A stretch of 64,000 nt of DNA from Halobacillus shinanisalinarum. GTDB taxonomy: Bacteria > Bacillota > Bacilli > Bacillales > Halobacillaceae. The notes below the pieces were generated by a model that saw only the letters and a program-made list of their open reading frames with translations, ran no database searches and was not told where the DNA came from. Position numbers and translations under genes: made by a program. Where the stretch lies: NCBI RefSeq assembly GCF_022919835.1, contig NZ_CP095074.1:1550001-1614000 (forward strand), in the 5' to 3' direction. This document shows, piece by piece, positions 18,195-25,440 of this stretch; position 1 is the first letter of the stretch, and every line of letters begins with the position of its first letter.

Positions 18195-18330
18195 GGACTG
18201 TATCTAAGCAGTCCGTTATTCAACTCTTGCGCTCGTTCGTTTTATAAGGTCAGCCAGTTATTAAAGTGTACCCTTTGTAAAGGACATTTTATATTTCTGG
18301 TTGACCTATGTTTAATAGGTTTTATTCTTG
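18195..18330. repeat. intergenic stem-loop element, copy left of the DJ-1 gene
   Basis: GGACTG/CAGTCC forms a small hairpin near 18195-18215. It is followed by CTTGCGCTCGTTCGTTTTATAAGGTCAGCCAG and, 50 bases on, the inverse arm CTGGTTGACCTAT. The second part is a diverged copy of 19118-19171 on the other side of the gene at 18444-19070. The GGACTG hairpin part is a copy of 21945-21968 with flanking AAAACA and GTTATTC conserved. Confidence 0.7.
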
Positions 18331-18432
18331 AGGTAGCCGGGGTAGGACGTTTGCGCCCGTGGGACTTGATCCCGTCATGAATACTGTCCACCCCCTACTT
18401 GTAGAAACATGTTTGAGGCTGGTTCGTATTGA
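18331..18432. repeat. dispersed ~100-bp repeat, copy 2
   Basis: A diverged copy of 4774-4890 on the same strand, ending about 12 bases before the DJ-1 gene stop codon. Shared blocks include TAGCCGGGG and TTGTAGAAACATGTTTGA. It probably derives from a mobile-element end. Confidence 0.6.
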
Positions 18433-18443
18433 AGAGTCCCCTT

Positions 18444-19070
18444 TTAATTTTCTAAAGTCTGCATTAAGGTGTAGAAATATTTTGCATCACCAGTATTAAA
18501 GTAGTTGTACCATGCCTCAAGGGTATCTTCAGAAAATACACCTAACTTCTCTAATACAATTCTAGCGAAAAGCAATCCACCTGCTGAACTACCTGTAATC
18601 AAACCTCCATCCGCAATTGCCTTCACATTTTTATAATATTGCTCACCTTTATAATTTGGACATACCATTTTAAGGAATTCAAGACTATTGCTAGTGTGAA
18701 TACGTGCGTCCAATACTCCGACTTCGGCAAGAGTAGTTGTTGCTCCACATATTGCAGCGACTGTTGCCCCACATTCTAACAATTCCATAGCCTTTTCAAT
18801 AATCGGAGTATGCTTCTGATCATCCCAAGTATCTGCTCCAGGTAACAATAAAACAGCTGAAGGCTCAGAAATAATTTCATCATCAGTTATGTCAGGCGTA
18901 ACTGTTAAACCACCCATCGTTGTTATGGATTCCATTGTTGGACCCACAGTTTTCACAGAAACATTAGAACTCTGCTTTTTAAAGTATCGTCTGGAATGAA
19001 GTTCTGCCGTCACATATCCAAATTCCCAATCTGATAATCCATCCAACACGTAATTGTAAACGTTAATCAT
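18444..19070 (-). CDS. DJ-1/PfpI family (class I glutamine amidotransferase-like) protein
   Basis: A 208-residue DJ-1/PfpI-fold protein. The nucleophile elbow is VAAICGATTTLAEVG with Cys108, preceded by SAVLLLPGADTW (oxyanion side) and followed by HTSNSLEFLK. It resembles the YdeA/YoaZ branch of Bacillus, whose members act in stress response or as chaperone/deglycase-like enzymes; exact activity is uncertain. The start has AGGGGATATC upstream. It is monocistronic and flanked on both sides by copies of the same stem-loop element, as in a mobile gene cassette. Confidence 0.85.
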   Translation of the reverse strand: MINVYNYVLDGLSDWEFGYVTAELHSRRYFKKQSSNVSVKTVGPTMESITTMGGLTVTPDITDDEIISEPSAVLLLPGADTWDDQKHTPIIEKAMELLECGATVAAICGATTTLAEVGVLDARIHTSNSLEFLKMVCPNYKGEQYYKNVKAIADGGLITGSSAGGLLFARIVLEKLGVFSEDTLEAWYNYFNTGDAKYFYTLMQTLEN

Positions 19071-19117
19071 GATATCCCCTCCTTGACAACCGCTGTCAAA
19101 TACATTTCTTATTCCGT

Positions 19118-19171
19118 TCTTGTGCCCATTCGTATTATAAGGTCAACCAGTAAATAACTGGCTGACCTATT
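19118..19171. repeat. intergenic stem-loop element, copy right of the DJ-1 gene
   Basis: CTTGTGCCCATTCGTATTAT is followed by a hairpin of AGGTCAACCAGT and ACTGGCTGACCT with a short loop (about 19140-19171). It repeats the element at 18226-18312. On the minus strand the hairpin would also end transcription of the membrane-protein gene to its right. Confidence 0.7.
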
Positions 19172-19244
19172 TTTCATATTATGGAATATAGTCTATTTTT
19201 CAATAACGATTTACTTTCATCTTCTAATTGCTTTTGCGTAACGT

Positions 19245-20504
19245 TCAATTTTGTTTTTCTTCAGCTTCCCTTTTTGCTTGGGCTGCTTTTTTCTTTTCTT
19301 CAACTGCCTCTTCCTTCTCTTCCTCTGCTTCTTTCTTCTCTTCTTCTGATTCCTTAATCTTTTTATAACGCTGGCGCTGTCGGTAGCCATATGTGGAAGC
19401 CAGGACGACCTCTTCATTTTCAAGGGCAGACCCTAGCGCGCCGATAATGGTAGATATACTTGTCGCCGTCCAAGCAATGTAGAAGTAGTTGATATACCCT
19501 ATACTTCCGGATAGCTGAGATTCCAGCATACCTATTGGAATCAGGAGGATGACGGCGACAGAAAACAGGAGGAATAATATGAAATAATACATGGTAACTG
19601 TGAAAAACAGTGTAAAAAAAGTCGCAGCATTGTATAACTTTCTTAAATAATCGGTCTCTCCATCAGCCTTTCTTTCCCATAACCGGTGCACCAGAATGAT
19701 CCAAACGACCATGGCCAATATAGAAATGACCGAAAGCATGAACATTCGCCATGTGCTGTAATTATTACTGAGCTGCCATAATGTCGGAAAAACAAGGGCG
19801 TACGAACCTGTAGTAAACGCAATAATGATGACCTTCATAAAAGCTGGAAACATAGCCCATGGACGGTTAGCACGCACCATCCCCGTCAAAATTCGTAAGG
19901 CACCGCTCACTCGTGACTTTATGGTGAATCGAACATCGATCTTCGATTCATGCTCTGCCGGCGTTTCCCGCTGAATGGGAGACAGAAGCTCAAATGCCCG
20001 TTTCCCGACTAGCCTCGTAGATTTTTTATTTTTCAACTCTTCGTGTTTGTCACTGTCTTTAGCCTGAATTCGCTGTTCTGCCTGCTCCCGGTCCTCTTCT
20101 GAACTTCCATAGTACATCTCATTCACTAATTGTAAAATCGCTTCCCGTATGCGTTTGTACATCGGGGTAGACCCAAGACCGGGAAGGCTGATCAAGGCGA
20201 CATTCTCCTCTTCATACGCCTCGGCGACAATCGGCTTCTTTCCTTTGAATAACGGTAAATCAGTGAGGCAGACCGCAAAATCCCATTCCTTATTTCTCCT
20301 TTTATCTAAGGTGGACTCCAGTACTTCCAATGAATTTTTCGTTCCCCCAGTTAGAGCGTCCTCTATATATTCCACGTTCCATTTGTATTTCTCACTCACA
20401 TAATAATTGAGCAAATCAGGTAGTTCACTTTTTAAATCTTTTCCTAATTTATTCGGGTATCCCGGTGCTGTAATTAATCCTAACATTTTGGTTGATTTGC
20501 TCAT
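19245..20504 (-). CDS. multipass membrane protein with N-terminal cytoplasmic domain and charged C-terminal coiled coil
   Basis: A 419-residue protein. Residues 1-200 form a soluble domain beginning STKMLGLITAPGYPNKLG, with a Rossmann-like look (strand-turn-helix starts, WDFAVCLTDLPLF, ALISLPGLGSTPMYKRIR). Four to five hydrophobic segments lie at about 215-240, 250-272, 290-330 and 345-365. The last 45 residues are a Glu/Lys/Ala-rich coiled coil. Similar Bacillus proteins are often labelled as methylenetetrahydrofolate dehydrogenases, which I believe is a misannotation because no folate-enzyme motif is visible. The truncated RsbR-like gene lies just upstream on the same strand. Function unknown. 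Confidence 0.75.
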   Translation of the reverse strand: MSKSTKMLGLITAPGYPNKLGKDLKSELPDLLNYYVSEKYKWNVEYIEDALTGGTKNSLEVLESTLDKRRNKEWDFAVCLTDLPLFKGKKPIVAEAYEEENVALISLPGLGSTPMYKRIREAILQLVNEMYYGSSEEDREQAEQRIQAKDSDKHEELKNKKSTRLVGKRAFELLSPIQRETPAEHESKIDVRFTIKSRVSGALRILTGMVRANRPWAMFPAFMKVIIIAFTTGSYALVFPTLWQLSNNYSTWRMFMLSVISILAMVVWIILVHRLWERKADGETDYLRKLYNAATFFTLFFTVTMYYFILFLLFSVAVILLIPIGMLESQLSGSIGYINYFYIAWTATSISTIIGALGSALENEEVVLASTYGYRQRQRYKKIKESEEEKKEAEEEKEEAVEEKKKAAQAKREAEEKQN

Positions 20505-20535
20505 ATCTTCACCTCTCCTGCAACTATCAATTATT

Positions 20536-21126
20536 TTATACTATATAAGCCCCATGACTCAAAAGGGCTTTACTGTCAATCACTGCTTGCAAGCCTGCAT
20601 AGACCTTTTCATTGAATTGAATCCCTAAATTTACCATGGTTTGGGCAACTTCAGGTCTTACTCCACTGAGCACGGCTTCGGCCCCAATGAGTTTTAAGGA
20701 GTCCATTACTTTAAAAATTTGCGCAGCAACCATCGTATCAATGATACTAACCCCCGACAGGTCTAAGATTAAACATTTTAATTTCATTTCAGAACATTTA
20801 TCTAAAGCATTAAACATAAGATGTTGAGCACGATTGGTATCAATTTCCCCAATGACAGGGATAATACCTGTATCTTTTGTAAGCTGTACGACAGGAACTG
20901 ATAACTCATCAATGGCGTATTTAGCTGTTTCAATACTCTGGTGATCCCTCATATAGGAACGACTAACGATCTGTACGGCTTGGTCCATGATCATATTAAA
21001 TTCTCTAACGATGTTATAGAATTCCTTCAATGACATGTCTTGTTCAATCGCTACATCTCGAATGATATCACCGATAACATTCCGGTAATAATAAATTTGA
21101 GAAATTAGGCTTTTTTCATTGCTCCA
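20536..21126 (-). pseudogene. RsbR-type STAS-domain protein lacking its N-terminus
   Basis: The STAS domain (about 110 residues) is complete: VVQLTKDTGIIPVIGEIDTN, ILDLSGVSIIDTMVAAQI and LSGVRPEVAQTMVNLGI. Both threonines phosphorylated in RsbR proteins (in GEIDTN and in IIDTMVA) are present. RsbR paralogues of the sigma-B stressosome have a further ~130-residue N-terminal globin-like domain. Here the frame stays open upstream (NEKSLISQIYYYRNVIGDI, RDVAIEQDMSL, clearly RsbR-like) until a stop at 21127-21129, directly at a GCGCCCTTTAGC element. No ribosome binding site precedes the internal ATG at 21036. It may be a truncated stressosome subunit or a pseudogene. Confidence 0.7.
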
Positions 21127-21130
21127 CTAA

Positions 21131-21150
21131 AGCGCCCTTTAGCTGAAGAA
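21131..21150. repeat. GCGCCC-type short element at the rsbR break
   Basis: AGCGCCCTTTAGCTGAAGAA matches elements at 21979, 22730, 23104, 25348, 27517 and 28509. Unlike those it is not placed as a terminator: it interrupts the 5' part of the RsbR-like frame and precedes the HAD gene. Confidence 0.6.
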
Positions 21151-21217
21151 AATGTAATGTGCCTTTTAGAAAAAGGTGATAGAATGAAAGGGATTTTCAA
21201 ATTCATAGGGGGATAAC

Positions 21218-21880
21218 ATGACTTTAAGATATAAATGTTTAATACTTGACCACGATGACACAGCAGTAAAAAGTACACCTGATATACATTATCCATCCTT
21301 TGTTCAAGCTTTAAAAGAGTTAAGACCTAATGATAAATCCATTACATTTGAAGAATTCGTTGGATACTGTTTTAATCCAGGGTTTTCTTCTTTATGTAAG
21401 GACATTATTCAATTCACAGAAATGGAACAACAACATCAGCAGGAAATATGGAAAAAGTACACCGAATCAACGGTACCAGATTTTTATGAGATGTTTCCTG
21501 AAACCATTCAAGAATTTAAGAAACAAGGTGGTATCGTGACTGTTGTTTCCCATTCAGAAAGAAGCCGAATTGAAAGAGACTACTCAGTACATTGCGGGTT
21601 TTTACCTGACGCAATCTTCGGCTGGGAACTTGAAGACCATCAGAGAAAGCCACATCCTTACCCGATCAAACAAATTTTAACCCGTTTTGATCTTCAAGAA
21701 ACAGATGCCCTTGTGCTAGATGATCTTAAGCCAGGAATGTTGATGGCCAAAAGTTGCAACTTAGATTTTGCAGCTGCCGGATGGTCTCACAGTATCCCTG
21801 AAATAAAGCAATGGATGAAAGCAGAGTCTAATTATTACTTTGAAACAGTAAAGGATTTTAAAGATTTCATTTTCTTATAA
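21218..21880 (+). CDS. HAD-superfamily hydrolase, phosphoglycolate-phosphatase-like
   Basis: A 220-residue haloacid-dehalogenase-type phosphatase. Motif I is LILDHDDTAVKST (Asp11/Asp13 region), motif II TVVSHSERSR, motif III lysine in EDHQRKPHPYP and motif IV ALVLDDLKPGMLMAK. A four-helix cap lies between motifs I and II. The usual motif I is DxDGT; here DHDDT. The start follows AGGGGGAT. It is the only rightward gene in the 18-28.5 kb array and is bounded by repeat elements at 21131 and 21945-22098. Substrate unknown; probably a small phosphate ester. Confidence 0.88.
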   Translation: MTLRYKCLILDHDDTAVKSTPDIHYPSFVQALKELRPNDKSITFEEFVGYCFNPGFSSLCKDIIQFTEMEQQHQQEIWKKYTESTVPDFYEMFPETIQEFKKQGGIVTVVSHSERSRIERDYSVHCGFLPDAIFGWELEDHQRKPHPYPIKQILTRFDLQETDALVLDDLKPGMLMAKSCNLDFAAAGWSHSIPEIKQWMKAESNYYFETVKDFKDFIFL

Positions 21881-21944
21881 TTAATTTTGGGTAGGAAGTC
21901 TTGTATAACTATCCTGCCCTAAAGCTGAATAAAAACAGCAAAAC

Positions 21945-22098
21945 GGACTGCACTTAGACAGTCCGTTATTCGAAAAACGCGCCCTTTAGCAGAAAACTTG
22001 ATTTCAAGATAATCTTAAAAGACATAATACTGTTCTCCTACTATTGAGCCCTCATGTTAACAAGCAGAGAACTTCTATTAGCTGGTATTGTGGAACTA
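21945..22098. repeat. composite intergenic repeat (hairpin + GCGCCC + CTATTAGCTGGTAT), copy 1
   Basis: Order of parts: hairpin GGACTG/CAGTCC with GTTATTC (21945-21972), ACGCGCCCTTTAGCAGAAAA and CTTGATTTCAAGATAAT (to 22013), then CTTCTATTAGCTGGTATTGTGGAAC (22073-22097). The last three parts recur in the same order at 23102-23185, on the other side of the lipoprotein/membrane-protein pair. The first hairpin recurs at 18195-18215. Confidence 0.75.
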
Positions 22099-22166
22099 TT
22101 CTTAACTTACTTTCAATCGAATTATGACGAGTTTAGTGATAACTGCCTCGAAAGGTGGCTTTCTAA

Positions 22167-22598
22167 TCAATTATTTTTTAACTTCTTGATTATATCTTTG
22201 TTTGGTACCGGTTTATAAGCAGGTGGTTCTTCACCATTTCCACACGGCTCTAGATGTGTAAACATAAAATTTTCATGTTCATATATAAACTTCACATCTT
22301 TTTTATCAACTTTGCCCAAATGCTCATCGGCCGCATCCAAAGTCCCCATAAAACGTGGATCTGGTCCTACAATCAATTCTTTCAGCATTTCAGGGTGTTT
22401 TTTAAGATACGTTTTAATATCCTCTGGAAGATTATCGTAAACCCCTATATGGTGAGGTATGCCGTTTTTCATTATCTTGTTGACCTTTTCGCTGTTGATC
22501 TTCGGATCTTTCTCCGGCGCCACTTTCGTTGCTCCGTCGCTGCAAGCGGACAGTAGAACCAAAACGCTTACTCCAACGATTATCACTAAGTTTCTCAC
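22167..22598 (-). CDS. lipoprotein of unknown function
   Basis: A 143-residue protein with a signal sequence ending in the lipobox VLLSACSDG (Cys19), so it is probably anchored on the outer face of the membrane. The mature part is charged and short, with PHHIGVYDNLPEDIKTYLKK near 48-67 and a C-terminal FTHLEPCGNGEEPPAYKP, whose single Cys is unpaired. I do not recognise the family. The ribosome binding site is AAAGGAGAG. It is bracketed together with the next gene by two copies of a composite repeat. Confidence 0.75.
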   Translation of the reverse strand: MRNLVIIVGVSVLVLLSACSDGATKVAPEKDPKINSEKVNKIMKNGIPHHIGVYDNLPEDIKTYLKKHPEMLKELIVGPDPRFMGTLDAADEHLGKVDKKDVKFIYEHENFMFTHLEPCGNGEEPPAYKPVPNKDIIKKLKNN

Positions 22599-22692
22599 TA
22601 TGTACTCTCCTTTATAGTTTAACTAGGTAAATCTTAACATGGGTTTTTTTGTGTTTCATCACCATGCGAAGTTATGAGGGTTATGTCGCCCT

Positions 22693-22740
22693 TATCACAA
22701 AGAAAGAGCGCAAGTCTTATTCCAGATTTGCGCCCTTTCA
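22693..22740. terminator. stem-loop with GCGCCC element (bidirectional terminator)
   Basis: GAGCGCAAGTCTTATTCCAG continues to ATTTGCGCCCTTTCA: arms GCGCAA..TCT and AGA..TTGCGC pair. Read leftwards it is followed by TCTTTCTTT, so it ends the transcript of the small membrane protein at 22776. CTTATTCCAGAT is shared with 28490-28505. Confidence 0.7.
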
Positions 22741-22775
22741 TGAATATCTTAAATCTAGGAAATACGAAAAAAATT

Positions 22776-23054
22776 TTATTGCATTATTGCCGGAGGGTTA
22801 CCACCTTCACCAAAAAAATATGCGAATACTGTAAAACTTAATATAAGAACTGCAATAATAATAACTGCTATAGATAAGGTTGGCATTCGATCGTTTTTGA
22901 ACGAATGAAGACCAACAATTAAACTTGATAATCCTAACATTAGGCAAATAACAGCACCAGTAACACTATTCATTTTTGGTAGAAGAGCTCCAAAGAATAA
23001 GATTAAGAAAAATCCTTGTAGACCTATTCCAATCCAAGGGAAACTTCGAACCAT
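22776..23054 (-). CDS. small membrane protein, three helices
   Basis: A 92-residue hydrophobic protein with three predicted membrane segments: WIGIGLQGFFLILFFGALL, AVICLMLGLSSLIVGL, and LSIAVIIIAVLILSFTVFAY, with a short basic loop HSFKNDRMP. It resembles the many small YczI/DUF-type membrane proteins of Bacillus; I cannot assign a function. GGAAGTGAC precedes the start region. Its terminator at 22693-22740 separates it from the lipoprotein gene. Confidence 0.65.
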   Translation of the reverse strand: MVRSFPWIGIGLQGFFLILFFGALLPKMNSVTGAVICLMLGLSSLIVGLHSFKNDRMPTLSIAVIIIAVLILSFTVFAYFFGEGGNPPAIMQ

Positions 23055-23101
23055 TACTGGGTCACTTCCTTTTTAAACATCGCTAACTCTTAATTCCACA
23101 A

Positions 23102-23185
23102 ACGCGCCCTTATACAGAAGACTTGATTTCAAGATAAATTATCTAAGAATGAGCATCAAGCTTCTATTAGCTGGTATAGTGGAAC
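23102..23185. repeat. composite intergenic repeat (GCGCCC + CTATTAGCTGGTAT), copy 2
   Basis: ACGCGCCCTTATACAGAAGA and CTTGATTTCAAGATAAATT, then CTTCTATTAGCTGGTATAGTGGAAC. It has the same order and strand as 21979-22098 with a shorter spacer. A third copy of the last module is at 30150-30176. Confidence 0.75.
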
Positions 23186-23639
23186 AAGCATTTTTGTTAG
23201 AAGCCATATTTTAATTCTTTCTGTCTACTTAGGCGACAAACAATTCCATATAAATTCTATGCTTAAAGCCTTTCATTTTTGAAAAACTTTCTTTTTTTCG
23301 CTTGGACTCTGTAACACCCATTTATATAATCGATAAGAATCTCATTATGTACACGCATTAAATTCGACACCTTTATAAGCATCTTCTGTACCTTGAACTT
23401 CTCTAAATGCTCTAACTTCAATTTCTAGTTTTATATTTTCACCTCCCTCAAAACTATTAATATATTTACCAATTAACCTCCAAAATGTTTCTTAGGAAAT
23501 GCAAACTATGCACCTGTATGGGGAAAATGCACTTTTCTAAACCCCTGATAAAATAGCGTTCAAAGAAGTAAATTATAAAAACGTTTATAGCGAGAGCACA
23601 CTCCAGTTACTTGCCCTACAGCCCTATTTCTCCTAAAAG
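23186..23639. other. intergenic region with a decayed short frame
   Basis: Four hundred and fifty bases without an intact gene. On the minus strand GGGAGGTG (about 23440) is followed by about 30 open codons (KLEIEVRAFREVQGTEDAYK) that lack an ATG and stop near 23350. This looks like the 5' end of a lost gene of unknown type. Confidence 0.3.
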
Positions 23640-24272
23640 TTAGCGGTTCATTTCACGTTGCAGTATTTCAAAAAATAACGTCACATGATAGCCATCTACT
23701 GTTGCATGATGAACCTTAATATTCACTGGCATCAGCAACTGTGAACCAACTTTTTCGTACTTTCCACTGGTAATCATTGGTGTTAGTTTATTTTTGTTAG
23801 CTCCTGGTTGAGATGAAAAATGTTCAAAATGCATCCAAGGAATTGATGAAATATTAACCACGTTGGGTGGAACAACTCCCATTGGTGCGATATCTGTTGT
23901 GTTTGCATACTCTTTTATAAGCTTTTTGTACTCACGGTCAACTGATTTGTAATCTGTTAATCCTTCCAACCATAAACTATAAAATAATTCTGTTTCTTGA
24001 TTAAAGTTCGTAAACGTTGGTACTAATTCTTGCCATTCTACTAATTGCTTATCTATGTGGGCATACCTCATATTCGGAATCTTGTTAACCGATCTAGTCA
24101 AATTAAAAATAGAGTAAGCATAAAAACTTATAGATTCGTCTTTGCATTTTTTAACTGCTCGAGTAACATCAATTTTTACTGTCATTTCAAACGTTGTGTC
24201 TGTCGCCATAAAATAATCATAATAGTTTCTTCTTGGAAAACTTTCTAAATCAATGACTTGATAAGTTGTCAC
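23640..24272 (-). CDS. chloramphenicol O-acetyltransferase-like protein (CatA type)
   Basis: A 210-residue CatA-family acetyltransferase, which acetylates the 3-hydroxyl of chloramphenicol with acetyl-CoA. Seen: the N-terminal FPRRNYYDYFM, SISFYAYSIFNLTRSVN with the usual F-Y region, SSIPWMHFEHFS, and the catalytic motif VHHATVDGYHV near residue 187 (family HHxxxDG). Length and layout match functional CATs (about 215-220). The start is a GTG behind GAGAGGTTG. A strong 5' hairpin precedes it. Related chromosomal proteins do not always confer resistance, so resistance is inferred, not shown. Confidence 0.85.
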   Translation of the reverse strand: MTTYQVIDLESFPRRNYYDYFMATDTTFEMTVKIDVTRAVKKCKDESISFYAYSIFNLTRSVNKIPNMRYAHIDKQLVEWQELVPTFTNFNQETELFYSLWLEGLTDYKSVDREYKKLIKEYANTTDIAPMGVVPPNVVNISSIPWMHFEHFSSQPGANKNKLTPMITSGKYEKVGSQLLMPVNIKVHHATVDGYHVTLFFEILQREMNR

Positions 24273-24320
24273 CTATTTCAACCTCTCATTTAATATATTC
24301 AATTATAATATCACTACATT

Positions 24321-24356
24321 GTTGGTAAGACAGCATTTTAGCGCTGTCTTACCAGC
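24321..24356 (-). promoter_or_regulatory. 5'-leader hairpin of the cat-like gene
   Basis: GGTAAGACAGC (24324-24334) and GCTGTCTTACC (24343-24353) pair perfectly over 11 bp with an 8-base loop, extendable by a few pairs. It begins a few bases downstream of the -10 box on the minus strand and ends 48 bases before the GTG start. There is no T-run, so it is not an ordinary terminator. It may stabilise the mRNA or take part in attenuation. Confidence 0.55.
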
Positions 24357-24363
24357 TACAGCA

Positions 24364-24392
24364 TGTATAAAACTTTGCATAAATATCATCAA
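24364..24392 (-). promoter_or_regulatory. promoter of the cat-like gene
   Basis: On the minus strand TTGATG (24387-24392) and TATACA (24364-24369) are spaced by 17 bases. This is a good SigA-type promoter directly upstream of the leader hairpin. Confidence 0.6.
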
Positions 24393-24486
24393 AATTTAAT
24401 TTTGCCTTTTATGATAAACAAAGCCTTCATAAGTCATTTTAAGCCACTTAAGATCAAAATACGAAGTTAAAGAGGATTAAACGGTA

Positions 24487-25146
24487 TCAATACTGTCGAA
24501 TTTTCAGACCTAATAACGAAGCAAATTGTATCGCTTGAGACGTTGATACTATACATCCTTTTAAGTTCTCTATTGAAACAGTTAAAGAATCAAAATTGGA
24601 TGAGCTTATATCAATTCCTTTTAATGGTGTCTCTTCAAAGCTCGCGCCATTAAGATTGCATGAAAGAAATTCTACTTTTTTAAGCTTACAGTCAAAAAGG
24701 TCAGCGCTTTCTAACGCTGCATCATCAAAAATCACCTTTTCAAGTTTTGAGTTACCGAACATAACCATATTAAGAATCGATCCCCTAAATCTTGTATTAC
24801 CGATATAAGACTCTGTTAAGTTGCTGCCTAGCAACTTACAATTAAGAAATTCAACTCGATTCATCGAGGCATTACCCAAATTAGCATTGGATAAATCACA
24901 ATTCTTAAAGCGCACATCGGTAAGATCAATCCTGCTAAAGTCGGTATTAACAAAGTTACAGTTTTTGATAACCGTTCGATAAAGTTGTAATCGATCTATG
25001 GACTCGTTATCAAATTGAGAATCTGTAACGAGGTACACTTCAAATTCTGGATCTTCTTCATAAAAAATATCTGTAAATTTTCTCTCCGTTAGATTTTCAG
25101 GGATCTTGGGTGTGTCAATCTTCACTGTATACCTACCTACTTTCAA
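24487..25146 (-). CDS. pentapeptide-repeat protein, Qnr-like
   Basis: A 219-residue right-handed quadrilateral beta-helix protein built of A(D/N)LxX repeats, for example NTDFSRIDLTDVRFKNCDLS, NANLGNASMNRVEFLNCKL and ESADLFDCKLKKVEFLSCNL. The C-terminal GCIVSTSQAIQFASLLGLKI resembles the end of Qnr proteins (GCxVSxxQAxxxAxLLG), and the length equals Qnr (about 218). Qnr proteins protect DNA gyrase/topoisomerase IV from quinolones by DNA mimicry. It is a single gene in the accessory array. Chromosomal homologues exist in many Gram-positives; activity against quinolones is inferred. Confidence 0.85.
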   Translation of the reverse strand: MKVGRYTVKIDTPKIPENLTERKFTDIFYEEDPEFEVYLVTDSQFDNESIDRLQLYRTVIKNCNFVNTDFSRIDLTDVRFKNCDLSNANLGNASMNRVEFLNCKLLGSNLTESYIGNTRFRGSILNMVMFGNSKLEKVIFDDAALESADLFDCKLKKVEFLSCNLNGASFEETPLKGIDISSSNFDSLTVSIENLKGCIVSTSQAIQFASLLGLKIRQY

Positions 25147-25347
25147 AGGAATTTAATTCACTTATAAGGTCTCTGGATACAAACATAAAGGAACACACGT
25201 TCCTTTTCAAGACTTGACCTTTAAGCATTTTCTGATACACAGGATTATCTAGACGAATATCTTAACTGAAGTTGTTTTGAGTTCTAAGAAATACCTTATT
25301 AAGTTAAATGTCCCTTTAATGTAAAAAAGACGCGTTATTCGATAAAC

Positions 25348-25366
25348 GCGCCCCTTTTGATTAAAT
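25348..25366. repeat. GCGCCC-type element with CGCG hairpin
   Basis: GACGCGTTATTCGATAAACG continues CGCCCCTTTTG. TTATTC-A-AAACGCGCC is shared with 21967-21985 and AAACGCGCC with 23100-23108. It lies between the acetyltransferase and pentapeptide genes. Confidence 0.6.
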
Positions 25367-25440
25367 ACATTTCTTTACAATCAAGCTGAGGAAAAATCAC
25401 CATTGTTCAACTGCCTATGTTTTACCCAATCAAATCAAAA

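Noticed and set aside
19245..20504. Annotation as methylenetetrahydrofolate dehydrogenase
   Set aside because: The protein has four to five membrane helices and no FolD motifs.
24321..24356. Calling the hairpin the terminator of the Qnr-like gene
   Set aside because: It lacks a T-run in the leftward direction and lies just downstream of a good promoter for the next gene.
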